A stretch of 64,000 nt of DNA, taken from contig URAK01000006.1 of assembly GCA_900545705.1 (NCBI GenBank), positions 1-64,000 on the forward strand. Reading direction: 5' to 3'. The stretch is from an uncultured Opitutales bacterium. GTDB taxonomy: Bacteria; Verrucomicrobiota; Verrucomicrobiia; Opitutales; Intestinicryptomonadaceae. The notes under the pieces were generated by a model. That model made no database searches. It was given only the letters and a program-made list of their open reading frames with translations, and was not told the DNA's origin. The position numbers and the translations under genes are program-made. The number at the start of each line of letters is the position of its first letter. Position 1 is the stretch's first letter. Below are positions 43,506-52,477 of this stretch, piece after piece.

Positions 43506-45434
43506 TTAGAAGTGGGCTTCGAGGTCGTCAAGAATTCTGTCGAGCTCGATTTTCGCCCTCTTTTTGGCTTCGACAAGCTCTTCGGGATTTTCCGCTTTTT
43601 CGTGGGCAAACGCATAGAATTTGATTTTAGGCTCGGTGCCGCTTCCGCGAACCGCGAAACTGTATCCGTTTTCCAGAGTGTAAAAATAGAATTTTTCCGG
43701 TGGAATGCGAATGCCGTCCGCGTCGAATATTGCGTCTGTTGCGAAGTTTATGGATTTCGCCACTTTTACTCCGCCCACCGATTCGAGCGGAGACTCGCCA
43801 AGCTTTGCCAAAAAGTCCTGTATTTGCTTTGCGCCCGAAGCCCCTTCGCGGTAAACGCTGCGGAGGCTTTCGAGATAATATCCGCATTTCAGGTAAATCT
43901 TATCGAGATATTCGTCGACCGTCATGCCCTTTGATTTTAGATATCCGAGCATTTCGCAGAACATAATGACAGCCGCGTTCGCGTCTTTGTCGCGGACGAG
44001 GTCGGTGCCGAGATAGCCGTAACTCTCCTCTCCTCCGAATACGAAGAATGTCGAATACTGTTGTGCGAGCTTTGCCCTTTCCGCGTAAGACATTGAATCC
44101 GCCGAGCCGCCTATGGCTTTTTCGAGCTCTTTGCGGTAGTACTCGAGCCTCCCTCCTATCCATTTGAAGCCGGTAAGCGTATTTATGCACTTTACGCCGT
44201 ACGACTGCGCAATTTTATCTTGGAGGGGCGTCGTCACAAAAGTTTTTATTATCGCGCACTTCGCGGGATTTGTAATCAGCCCCTTTTCGATCATTCGCGA
44301 TATGCGGTATTCTGCTAGCAGCGAGCCAATCATATTTCCGGTTAATAGACGGATTTCTCCGGAGCGCGTGCGTATTGCCACCCCCATTCGGTCGGCGTCG
44401 GGATCCGTCGCCATTAGGCATTCTGCGCCTGTTTCGCGCATTTTTTGGATTCCCATTGCGAGAGTGTCGGCATACTCGGGGTTCGGCTGCCTGACAGTCG
44501 GGAAGCGGGAGTCCATCTTCATTTGGGGCTCGACAAAATACGGATCGAGACCGAAGTGGCGCATTACCGCCGGGCACATAGTCACTCCCGTTCCGTGGAC
44601 GGAAGTGTAAACTACTTTCGGCTTGTGCTTCGAAAGCGTTTCAGAGTCCACAACGCAATTTTCGATAGACTTTATGTAGTCAGCCTCGGCTTCCGCAGGG
44701 ACGTTTTTTACGCCGGACATGTCCGGTTCGAGAAATTTGCCCACTTCTTTCCATTCGACTTTTTCAACTTCGGAGACAATGCCCTCGGCGTGTGGGCTTA
44801 TTGCCTGTGCGCCGTCCGAGAAGTAGACTTTGTAGCCGTTGTCGTAAGGCGGATTGTGGGAGGCCGTAATGACGATCCCCGCCGTAGTTTTGAGCCTGCG
44901 TACAGAGAAGGATAGTTGGGGTGTTGAGCGCGGAGAATCGAATATAAACGCTTCCCCACCGAGGCGCGCCCATACCGATGCAGCAAACTCGCCGAATCTC
45001 TTGGAGAAGTGGCGCACATCGTAAGCCACCACAAGCCGCGGGGTTCCGCCACCGGAGGACGCGAGGTACGATTTGCAATAGTTAAAGAGGCCCATCGTGG
45101 CGCGCACGACGTTAAAGTCGTTCATATTGTTTGTGCCGACAGCCGCGTGCTCGGGAGTTCCCTGCTCAGACTGCCTCCCAAGCTCGGCCATCGCCGGGAC
45201 TTTTCCGATAGTGCGCCCGCGCATGCCGCCTGTTCCGAATGCGAGGAATCTAAAAAATCTGTCGTTAATTTCATCGTAGCGCCCGGCTTCGATAAGTTCC
45301 GTAAGCGCGTCTATAGCCCATTCGGGAAGAAAGCCATGGTCTATCCACGACAAAATATTCGCGGACGAACTCTCCATTATTTTATCTGAAACCTCCGAAA
45401 CGAGATTTCTAAGGTGTTGAATTTTATCTTCCAT
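43506..45434 (-). CDS. Phosphoglucomutase/phosphomannomutase family enzyme
   Basis: The 642-residue protein has the alpha-D-phosphohexomutase motifs: FGTGGMRGRTIG near the N-terminus, TASHNPPYDNGYKVY with the phosphoserine, ATDPDADRMGVA for metal binding, FGGEESYGYL for the sugar, and RGSGTEPKIKFYA for the phosphate. It interconverts hexose 1- and 6-phosphates. Length and the N-terminal extension match the PgcA/phosphoglucomutase-2 type. It stands between an alkD-like gene and glyA. No sugar operon surrounds it. Confidence 0.93.
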   Translation of the reverse strand: MEDKIQHLRNLVSEVSDKIMESSSANILSWIDHGFLPEWAIDALTELIEAGRYDEINDRFFRFLAFGTGGMRGRTIGKVPAMAELGRQSEQGTPEHAAVGTNNMNDFNVVRATMGLFNYCKSYLASSGGGTPRLVVAYDVRHFSKRFGEFAASVWARLGGEAFIFDSPRSTPQLSFSVRRLKTTAGIVITASHNPPYDNGYKVYFSDGAQAISPHAEGIVSEVEKVEWKEVGKFLEPDMSGVKNVPAEAEADYIKSIENCVVDSETLSKHKPKVVYTSVHGTGVTMCPAVMRHFGLDPYFVEPQMKMDSRFPTVRQPNPEYADTLAMGIQKMRETGAECLMATDPDADRMGVAIRTRSGEIRLLTGNMIGSLLAEYRISRMIEKGLITNPAKCAIIKTFVTTPLQDKIAQSYGVKCINTLTGFKWIGGRLEYYRKELEKAIGGSADSMSYAERAKLAQQYSTFFVFGGEESYGYLGTDLVRDKDANAAVIMFCEMLGYLKSKGMTVDEYLDKIYLKCGYYLESLRSVYREGASGAKQIQDFLAKLGESPLESVGGVKVAKSINFATDAIFDADGIRIPPEKFYFYTLENGYSFAVRGSGTEPKIKFYAFAHEKAENPEELVEAKKRAKIELDRILDDLEAHF

Positions 45435-45502
45435 AAATTTTATCTATGCGGGTTTTTACAGACCGCCAACGCATCGGCGGTTCGGCAATATTCGTTTTTT
45501 AT

Positions 45503-45533
45503 AAAAAAAAAGCGGACGATAAAAACCGTCCGC
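45503..45533 (-). terminator. Terminator after glyA
   Basis: GCGGACG and CGTCCGC pair around an 8-base loop, followed on the minus strand by nine T. It lies 55 bases after the glyA stop. Confidence 0.85.
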
Positions 45534-45588
45534 CGATTGCAAAAAAATCCCTGCGAATCCGTCTCGCGCGGCGGATTCGGCGGACGGA

Positions 45589-46851
45589 TTAATACGGGAG
45601 AGGATGCGTTTTGCAAAGCTCCAAGGCTATTTCCTTGGCCTTTGCAATCTGCGATTCGTCGGAGGGGTTGCTTAGAACCATGTCTATCGCCTCCGCGATT
45701 TTCTCCATATCCGCCTCCACCATTCCGCGGCTCGTGACAGCGGGAGTACCAAGCCTTATGCCGCTTGCCTTGAAGGGCGAACGCGTCTCTCCCGGAACCG
45801 TATTTTTATTTGTCGTGATATTGGCCTTGTCGAGGGCGTTTTGGGCGTCCTTTCCGGTGAGATCGGGGTGGCTCTTGCGGAGGTCGATTAGAATCAAGTG
45901 GTTGTCGGTGCCTCCTGAAACAAGCCCGTACCCGCGTTTTTTGAGCGCTTCCGCGAGGGCGGCTGCATTTTTTACAATCTGCGCCTGGTATTCCTTAAAA
46001 GAATCTTTTAGGGCTTCTCCGAAACACACTGCCTTGCCTGCTATCACATGCATAAGCGGGCCGCCCTGAATGCCGGGGAATATGGCCGAGTCGATGGCTT
46101 TGGCGAGAGCCTCGTCGTTTGTCATAATGAGCCCACCGCGCGGGCCCCTCAAAGTCTTATGGGTTGTGGTTGTGACAAAGTCGCAATACGGGACTGGCGA
46201 CGGATGCAGCCCTGCGGCGACCAAGCCCGCGATGTGGGCTATGTCCGCCATAAGAAGCGCGCCGCACTCCTTGGCAATCTTGCCCATTCTTTCAAAGTCG
46301 ATTTTGCGGGGATACGCCGACGCCCCGACTGTAATGAGCTTTGGCTTTTCGGCGAGCGCAATTTCTTCAAGCTTGTCGTAGTCGATAAAGCCAGTGTCGA
46401 TATTGACGCCGTAATTTACCACGTTAAAGAGCATTCCCGAAAGGTTTTTTGGGTGGCCGTGGGTGAGGTGGCCGCCGTGTTCGAGGCTCATGGTTAAAAT
46501 TTTGTCGCCCGGCTTAAGAACGGCCGCATAGACCGCAGTATTTGCCTGCGAGCCGGAGTGTGGCTGGACATTCGCAAATTTAACTCCGAAAAGCTTCTTT
46601 GCCCTGTCGATTGCGAGCTGTTCCACGACGTCCACGAACTCGCAGCCGCCGTAGTACCTCTTGCCCGGGTAGCCTTCCGCATATTTGTTTGTAAGAGTCG
46701 AGCCCATTGCCTCCATGACCGCCGGAATTACGAAGTTTTCCGACGCTATGAGCTCGATATGCGTTTGCTGACGGTTGGTTTCGTTGCTGATCGCATCGAA
46801 CACCGCCCTGTCAATTTCTTTTAATGAGCCTGCCTGAATCGCCTTATTCAT
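45589..46851 (-). CDS. glyA: Serine hydroxymethyltransferase (GlyA)
   Basis: The enzyme converts serine and tetrahydrofolate to glycine and methylene-tetrahydrofolate with pyridoxal phosphate. The 420-residue protein shows YAEGYPGKRYYGGCEFVD, VQPHSGSQAN, MADIAHIAGLVAAG and VTTTTHKTLRGPRGG with the PLP lysine, and ends normally. The start is certain because the N-terminus fits the family. It lies 86 bases after rpiB on the same strand. The gene order phosphatase, rpiB, glyA is also known from Bacillus (ywlE, ywlF, ywlG, glyA). Confidence 0.97.
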   Translation of the reverse strand: MNKAIQAGSLKEIDRAVFDAISNETNRQQTHIELIASENFVIPAVMEAMGSTLTNKYAEGYPGKRYYGGCEFVDVVEQLAIDRAKKLFGVKFANVQPHSGSQANTAVYAAVLKPGDKILTMSLEHGGHLTHGHPKNLSGMLFNVVNYGVNIDTGFIDYDKLEEIALAEKPKLITVGASAYPRKIDFERMGKIAKECGALLMADIAHIAGLVAAGLHPSPVPYCDFVTTTTHKTLRGPRGGLIMTNDEALAKAIDSAIFPGIQGGPLMHVIAGKAVCFGEALKDSFKEYQAQIVKNAAALAEALKKRGYGLVSGGTDNHLILIDLRKSHPDLTGKDAQNALDKANITTNKNTVPGETRSPFKASGIRLGTPAVTSRGMVEADMEKIAEAIDMVLSNPSDESQIAKAKEIALELCKTHPLPY

Positions 46852-46937
46852 AATAAAAAATTTTCCTTATTTCGCACTTACTCGCGCTTTTTGTCAACAC
46901 AAAGACGGAAATAAAAACTCCTTTGCCGGTTTAAATT

Positions 46938-47390
46938 CTACAAGTTTTCAAAATCCATCATCTTGCAAACTCTGCGCTCGTGGCGCCCACCCTCAAATTC
47001 AGTGGACGAAAATATTTTCACTATCGATTCCGCTAGAGTGGGCGTCAGATATTTTGCGCCTAAGCAAACGACGTTGGCGTTGTTGTGCAGGCGCGAAAAT
47101 TTTGCGGCATCTTCCGAGAGGCAGAGCGCCGCGCGTATTCCGCGTATTTTATTTGCGGCAATCGACATTCCTATGCCCGAAGTGCAGATTAATACGCCGA
47201 GTGAAGCGCGCCCGGAATTTACGTCGTCGCACACGAGTTTGGCGAAATCCGGATAGTCGACGCTTTCGGAAGTTTCGGGGCCTCTGTCGATAAATTCGCA
47301 ATATTCGCCTGACAGGTCTTTTAATATTGCGCTTTTTAGAGCGAAGCCGCCGTGGTCGGAAGCTATGCTAAGAATTTTTTTTGAGCTCAT
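46938..47390 (-). CDS. rpiB: Ribose-5-phosphate isomerase B (RpiB)
   Basis: The 150-residue protein has IASDHGGFALKSAI, VLICTSGIGMSIAANKIRGIRAALC with the catalytic Cys, and HNNANVVCLGAKYLTP. It interconverts ribose 5-phosphate and ribulose 5-phosphate in the pentose phosphate pathway. The ATG at 47390 is preferred over TTG at 47396; it overlaps the end of the phosphatase gene by 23 bases, so the two are coupled. The Gly-Thr of the usual CGTG loop is Thr-Ser here, a mild change. Confidence 0.94.
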   Translation of the reverse strand: MSSKKILSIASDHGGFALKSAILKDLSGEYCEFIDRGPETSESVDYPDFAKLVCDDVNSGRASLGVLICTSGIGMSIAANKIRGIRAALCLSEDAAKFSRLHNNANVVCLGAKYLTPTLAESIVKIFSSTEFEGGRHERRVCKMMDFENL

Positions 47391-47856
47391 GTTCAAGATA
47401 TTTTACTATGTGCGGAATGGCCCTTGCAATTTCGTCGCGGACATCGATGTATTCCGACAGCGTGCCGCCGTACGGATCCGGGATATCCGGGTGTTGGCAA
47501 TCCGGAATCATTTGGCAGACAGTAAACATCCGCTCCGGAGGATTTTTATAGAAATTTTTGACCTCTTCGAGGTGCGAACGGCTCATAGCGAAAAGCGCGT
47601 AGCATTCGTCGAGCATACTCTGGGTAAGCGATGTCGCCCTGTACGAGCTGATGTCGATGCCGACTCTCACGAGAGCAGACACCGAATTTGCGCTCGGCGG
47701 CATGCCGTCAACGGCGGAAGTGCCGGCGGAGACTATTTCGAGGCTGTGTATTGGGGAGGTTTTCGGGCGCGCGGCGATGGCGTGTTTTAGGAGAGCCTCT
47801 CCCATTGGGGAACGGCATATATTGCCTGTGCAGAGGAATATTACTTTGTTTTTCAC
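47368..47856 (-). CDS. Low-molecular-weight protein phosphatase, YwlE/LMW-PTP family
   Basis: The 162-residue protein has the CX5R loop CTGNICRS (Cys9, Arg15) at the N-terminus and the general acid Asp in PDPYGGTLSEY. In Bacillus YwlE, an arginine phosphatase opposed to McsB, the loop has Thr between Asn and the second Cys; here that residue is Ile13, as in tyrosine phosphatases. Gene order (next to rpiB and glyA) is the same as for ywlE. Arginine or tyrosine specificity is therefore open: context favours phospho-arginine, while the key residue favours phospho-tyrosine. Confidence 0.9.
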   Translation of the reverse strand: MKNKVIFLCTGNICRSPMGEALLKHAIAARPKTSPIHSLEIVSAGTSAVDGMPPSANSVSALVRVGIDISSYRATSLTQSMLDECYALFAMSRSHLEEVKNFYKNPPERMFTVCQMIPDCQHPDIPDPYGGTLSEYIDVRDEIARAIPHIVKYLEHELKKNS

Positions 47857-48017
47857 TTATATGAGCCTAAATATATTTATTTTCGATACAATGATATTTT
47901 TATGAAAAGCATAAGAGTGTCGAGCATTTTTAAAATCGTCCTAAAATTAATTGAAGAAAAGCGGAAATTTCCTAAAAAAAGCTTGGATACAGTAATAAAT
48001 GCTCATAAGTTTGACAA

Positions 48018-49736
48018 ATGGAGCGCATAAGAAAAGTTTTAATGTTCTGCGGTTTCTGCGTTGCGGCACTGCAAATGGGATTTGCAATTTTACCCGTGTA
48101 CGCCGCCGAAAATGCCGACGCTCCGTTCGACGCAAAGTCTGCGGCGGAGTTTATGTCTGCCAATCCGGATTTCAAGAAGTGCGCCGCCGATTTTGAAAGC
48201 CGAGCCGACACATTGTATGCCGAGAACAAATTTGCCGACGCCGCGGCCTCGTACTTTGCCGCCAAGTTTTTTGGATTTTTTGGCGCAAACGCGCCGGATA
48301 TGCCAAGGGAGCTTGCTGAATATATGCTCGCGTCACCTGAGCTGCTCTCGGATTTTTTCTCCGCAATTTCCCCAAAGGACGACGCCCCGAAAGTTGCAGG
48401 CGCAATTATCGACATCTATAAGTCCGACCCCGAGAACTTTAAAAAATATCCGCGGCTCGCGCTCGCCATAGCCTTGGTGTTCGACACTCCCCCTCCAAAG
48501 ATATGGCCTCACGCCCAGGTTTCCGAGAAATACCTCCCTCGCAAATTTCCCGCGCCAGCCGAGGCATTTGCCGAATGGAAAGCAGCGAGGGACCGCGGCA
48601 GGCTGCTGTTTCAATTTGAGAGAATGTCTCTGGACGAGCTAAAATATCTCGTTGCAAGCCTCGCCACGAGCGAAGACAGGCAGTGGGCCCAAAAGAGCAT
48701 ATCAATAAACGCCTCAAACATAGGCAAGCTTTACTCCTCTGTAGCCTACAACTATTCGAGAATAACCGCCAAGCAATACGACTGGAACGGATCCGATTAC
48801 CGCTTAAAGACGATACGCGAAACGGGCGGAATATGCACAGACCAGGCGTATTTTGCCGCCGAGGCCGCCAAGGCGCGCGGGGTTCCCGCATTCATATTTG
48901 CGGGTGCCGGAGCCGACGGATTTCACGCGTGGACTGCCGCAATGAAAAAGCCCGGAAGCTGGGAGTTCGGCATAGGCAGATACGAGGGCGCGCGGTACGT
49001 CACCGGAACTACCATAGACCCCCAGACATGGGAAACAGCCTCTGACCACGATCTTGAAAGCCTCCGAGAGGGTTTCAGGAATGGGGCAAAATACCGCGAA
49101 AATGAGCTCCACACCATATTCGCCGAAAAATTCTTCAAATCGGGCGACTACTCATCTGCGGAAAAGTCGGCGCGCAAAGCTTTGTCGCTCGACAAGAGAA
49201 ACGCCAAAACATGGAGGATATTAATAGACGCCCTGCAAAAAAGCGGCGATGAAAAAAAAGTCCTATCCGCGCTCGACGAGGCAGTAAAGGCATTTTTCAA
49301 GTATCCCGATATAGATGCCGAATTCCGCCGCGAACTAATATCAAAATTAAAGGCGGCCTCAAAAGAAGATGAAGCCCGCAAGCTTTCAACCTCCATAATT
49401 TTAAAGACAAAATCCTCGCGCCCCGACATTGCGATGTCATTCGCCCGCGCAGAGCTTGAAGGCGACATTGCCTCTGGCGAAGCCGAAAAGCTCGCCACCT
49501 CCTACAAGCGCCTGCTTGGGGTTTTTAAAAGCGACGCCGCAATGTCCGCAACCGGCATCACAATACCAATTATAAATGCTCTTCTAAAAAAAGGCAAAAT
49601 TGACGAGACCGACGAAATAATGAAAATCACGCGCCAGACTCTTAAAACATCGCGCGATTCCACCCTCACCCAGCTGCTCGACAATATAGATAGGCAACTC
49701 TCCGTCATAAAAAGCAAGATAAAAGCAGCCAAGTAA
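48018..49736 (+). CDS. Exported transglutaminase-like protein with TPR-type C-terminus
   Basis: The 572-residue protein has a signal peptide (MFCGFCVAALQMGFAILPVYAA). A transglutaminase-like core at about 230-340 carries the triad candidates Cys273 (GGICTDQAYF), His303 (DGFHAW) and Asp334 (TTIDPQTW). N- and C-terminal regions (about 30-130 and 360-560) are rich in paired helices such as EKFFKSGDYSSAEKSARKAL and look like TPR repeats. Family members often act as periplasmic proteases or scaffolds rather than true cross-linkers. The gene stands alone, divergent from the phosphatase gene. Its substrate is unknown. Confidence 0.8.
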   Translation: MERIRKVLMFCGFCVAALQMGFAILPVYAAENADAPFDAKSAAEFMSANPDFKKCAADFESRADTLYAENKFADAAASYFAAKFFGFFGANAPDMPRELAEYMLASPELLSDFFSAISPKDDAPKVAGAIIDIYKSDPENFKKYPRLALAIALVFDTPPPKIWPHAQVSEKYLPRKFPAPAEAFAEWKAARDRGRLLFQFERMSLDELKYLVASLATSEDRQWAQKSISINASNIGKLYSSVAYNYSRITAKQYDWNGSDYRLKTIRETGGICTDQAYFAAEAAKARGVPAFIFAGAGADGFHAWTAAMKKPGSWEFGIGRYEGARYVTGTTIDPQTWETASDHDLESLREGFRNGAKYRENELHTIFAEKFFKSGDYSSAEKSARKALSLDKRNAKTWRILIDALQKSGDEKKVLSALDEAVKAFFKYPDIDAEFRRELISKLKAASKEDEARKLSTSIILKTKSSRPDIAMSFARAELEGDIASGEAEKLATSYKRLLGVFKSDAAMSATGITIPIINALLKKGKIDETDEIMKITRQTLKTSRDSTLTQLLDNIDRQLSVIKSKIKAAK

Positions 49737-50081
49737 TTTGAAGAGAAATCGCGGGTACTTTTGGATATGCCGATAAAACAGGAAAAAATCGTCAAAGCAA
49801 CCACTATAAACTAAAATTTTTTTCTTTATTTTCAGCACTCTGCATTACTGTGGCATGGGAACATCGAAGTTATAAAATCGGCGCCATGCCTGGATTTTTA
49901 ACCATGCATATAGCTGTGTTAATGGGAACAACTTACACTAAGGAAGCGCCGAACTCGCCAAGCTTCCCTCCCGCGATACCATAGCTACTTATTCTGGAGA
50001 ATACCTTGCAATAAGCGGGGAGAAAAAAGAATCCCCTGCCCTCTATAAGCTTTTCCCCAAAACGGAAAACGAAGCATAAAA
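49737..50081 (+). other. Intergenic region with a possible gene remnant
   Basis: No intact gene is present. Two short plus-strand frames adjoin between 49904 and 50079. The first starts at ATG 49904 (MHIAVLMGTTYTKEAP) and stops at 49983. The second, shifted by one base, reads AELAKLPSRDTIATYSGEYL and then SPALYKLFPKTENEA before a TAA at 50077. Their protein-like content suggests one frameshifted gene, but I recognise no family. Confidence 0.35.
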
Positions 50082-50102
50082 AAGGCGGCTTTTCGCCGCC
50101 TT
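50082..50102 (-). terminator. Terminator after the oxidoreductase gene, bidirectional
   Basis: AAGGCGGC, a TTTTC loop and GCCGCCTT form an 8-base stem. An A run on the left gives T on the minus strand, about 65 bases after the oxidoreductase stop at 50167. On the plus strand TTATTTATT follows, which could also end the transglutaminase-like transcript. Confidence 0.78.
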
Positions 50103-50166
50103 ATTTATTGCACGCCTCCTTTGCGATAAAGAAGCGCGCTGTTAGCTATAAAGCTTCAAGAAACAA

Positions 50167-51240
50167 TTAAAGCTCTATCGTCTTTCCCGTGCGGGCCGAC
50201 TCGTCCGCCGCAAGCACTATTTTGAGGCTGTTTACGGCGTCAGAGAGGTGGTCGCTGAGATCAGTGCCGTCAACTATTGCCTTGTAGAAATAGAGCTGTT
50301 CGCGGGCGCAGAGATCGTCGTGCTTAGGCTCGTCTTTCGTGTCTATCCATTGGTCCTCGTGGGCCCAGCTTCCGTCGGGGAGCATCTCGGACGAATGGTA
50401 GCGCAACTGTTCGGTTTTTGTGTGGGAATCTATGTCGTCCGACTTATTTTCCGAACCCGCGTTTTTCGCGCATATCGAAACGCAGCCTTTGGGACCTATA
50501 ACGTCCTTTACAAAGAAGGCGTTGGTAGACATCATCGGGCCCCAGCCGGCCTCATACCAGCCGACCGAACCGTCCTCGAAAGTCACTTGCAGCTGTCCGT
50601 AATTGCGCTGGTCGGGGCTGAGCTCTGGGCTTAGATTTGCCATTATGCCGCTTACGCGCACGGGCTTCGAGCGCGTCATCTGGCACATTACGTCCACATA
50701 ATGGACTCCGCAATCGACAATGGGCGTCAGCGACTTCAAAAGATTTTTGTGTCCCTGCCAAGTTTTTCCGTGCGACTGCTGGTTTAGGTTCATTCGCATT
50801 ACAAGCGGCGTCCCGAGCGTATGCGCAAGCTCTATAAATTTTATCCACGACGGATGGTGGCGCAAAATGTATCCGACAACCACCTTTTTATTCAATTTTT
50901 TTGCGCATTCCACGACCCTCATCGCCCCTTCAACAGTAGATGAAATGGGTTTTTCAACGAAAACGTGGCAGCCTGCTTCCATGGCCTTTACTGCAAGAGG
51001 CTCGTGGGAGGCGGGATAAGTGCAGATTGCGACGGCGTCGGGGGACGCCTTGGCGAGAGCTTCGTCGAAATCCGAAAAATAGGGATATTGCTTGCCTACG
51101 GAAGCGTTGAAAGCTTCCACAGCCTTCGGATTTGCGTCGACGATTCCAACAATCTCGAATTCGTCCAATTTATCGTACGCGCGGGCGTGCGAAGATCCCA
51201 TGTTTCCGCAGCCGACAACTATTACTTTTACTTTTTTCAT
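50167..51240 (-). CDS. Gfo/Idh/MocA-family oxidoreductase
   Basis: The start at 51240 follows AAGAAGGT at good distance; the longer frame to 51300 adds 20 unlikely residues. The 357-residue protein begins with a Rossmann motif (VIVVGCGNMGSSHARAY), has the EKP motif (VFVEKPISS) and later HYVDVM, which is typical of NAD(P)-dependent sugar dehydrogenases. The substrate is likely a sugar or cyclitol. It is near a sugar operon but on the other strand and downstream of the AraC gene (130 bases), so joint expression is possible. Confidence 0.88.
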   Translation of the reverse strand: MKKVKVIVVGCGNMGSSHARAYDKLDEFEIVGIVDANPKAVEAFNASVGKQYPYFSDFDEALAKASPDAVAICTYPASHEPLAVKAMEAGCHVFVEKPISSTVEGAMRVVECAKKLNKKVVVGYILRHHPSWIKFIELAHTLGTPLVMRMNLNQQSHGKTWQGHKNLLKSLTPIVDCGVHYVDVMCQMTRSKPVRVSGIMANLSPELSPDQRNYGQLQVTFEDGSVGWYEAGWGPMMSTNAFFVKDVIGPKGCVSICAKNAGSENKSDDIDSHTKTEQLRYHSSEMLPDGSWAHEDQWIDTKDEPKHDDLCAREQLYFYKAIVDGTDLSDHLSDAVNSLKIVLAADESARTGKTIEL

Positions 51241-51430
51241 AAACTGTACCTTCTTTACTATATAAAATCCTAACCGACCAATATCGGGATTAAATCGCAT
51301 GTAAGGTATAACAAAGTTTTAGGGCAATCAACAATTTCTTGACTCCTGAGCCTGTAAAATTAGCCCAATGTCAAAATAATTCAAAAGCGTTATAAGGCAA
51401 TCCAAGCGCAGATTTACGCAGGCGCAAAAA

Positions 51431-52351
51431 TTATTTTGCCTTTGGGGATTTGCCGAAATAGCGCTTAAAAGCTTTTGAGAAGCAAAATGCGTCTGCATAA
51501 CCCGTCCTAGCCGCGACTTTTTCGAGAGGAGTAGTTTGGGTGGCGAGCAGCCTGCGGGCCTCCTGCATGCGCCAAAAAAGCAATGTTTTTGAAAATGTGT
51601 CGGAGTATTTTCTTTTAAAAAGCTCGTCGAGCTTCCGCGGTGGGAGGCCAAAAAACTTTGATGCCGAAGCTATCGTCCAATTTTTATTTAAAGTGTTTTT
51701 TACATTTTCAATTTTAGCGTTGAGGAGGTCTTCGCCGCTTTTTCTTAAAACTGGGGATATATCGCGGGAGATTATGAGGAAAAACGCTTCAGCCAAAGGT
51801 TCGAGAATTTGAACCGAAGGTTTTTTAGAGTAAATCTCGCTCTCGTATATTTTGAATAGGCTTGATATCTTATCGCAATTTTCCGACGGATCCACCCTTA
51901 TTTTGTCAAACCTTCCCCGCCTTCCGCGCGGGCGCATATGAAACCATACAACCTCCCAGCCCGAGCGGAGCGACCTCAGCTCATACGGGCAGCCCGCCGG
52001 CACAAATGCGAAAGTGTTTACTGAAAGCGGAGATTTTCCAGACTCGCACGACAACTCCGCTCCGCCGCCTACCGTGTATAGTACAAGATGGAAATCAGCC
52101 CCCGCCCTAGATTGGTAATAGTCCGAGAGATGTTTTGTGCGGGCAGCAGAAAGAATTGCGTACCTTGCGAGCGGATCTATCCCTGAAAATTCCGGCCATG
52201 AAAAAAGAGGCTGATTCCCGTTTTTTCCGCCGAGAACGCGGGCATTTACGAACGGGCGCGTTATATAGCGTTCCGTGCTGGTTTCGGGCCAAAGCTGGAG
52301 CTCGGAATCGGATTTTTTGTCCCATGCGTATTTTGCGTTTTTTTTCCTCAT
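51431..52351 (-). CDS. AraC-family transcriptional regulator
   Basis: The 306-residue protein has an N-terminal cupin-like sensing region (VLYTVGGGAELSCESG, FVPAGCPYELRSL) and a C-terminal double HTH (KLDELFKRKYSDTFSKTLLFWRMQEARRLL, then EKVAARTGYADAFCFSKAFKRYFGKSP). The class binds a sugar and activates a neighbouring promoter. It is divergent from the isomerase-kinase-transporter-glycosidase operon beginning at 52478, with 126 bases between, and is its likely regulator. No clear operator is visible. Confidence 0.9.
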   Translation of the reverse strand: MRKKNAKYAWDKKSDSELQLWPETSTERYITRPFVNARVLGGKNGNQPLFSWPEFSGIDPLARYAILSAARTKHLSDYYQSRAGADFHLVLYTVGGGAELSCESGKSPLSVNTFAFVPAGCPYELRSLRSGWEVVWFHMRPRGRRGRFDKIRVDPSENCDKISSLFKIYESEIYSKKPSVQILEPLAEAFFLIISRDISPVLRKSGEDLLNAKIENVKNTLNKNWTIASASKFFGLPPRKLDELFKRKYSDTFSKTLLFWRMQEARRLLATQTTPLEKVAARTGYADAFCFSKAFKRYFGKSPKAK

Positions 52352-52429
52352 GGCAACTGCATGTTCGAGAAACTCTGTTTAGCTTTTTAGAATATGTCTT
52401 TTTATTCAACTACATGTCAAATAATTTCT

Positions 52430-52458
52430 TTGCCGTATTATGTAGATTTGGATAGAAT
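52430..52458 (+). promoter_or_regulatory. Promoter of the sugar operon
   Basis: TTGCCG (52430-52435), 17 bases, then TAGAAT (52453-52458) make a plausible sigma-70 promoter 20 bases before the SIS gene ATG. The AraC gene reads the other way, so its product may bind here. Confidence 0.55.
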
Positions 52459-52477
52459 TTTTTTAACAAATTTTTGT

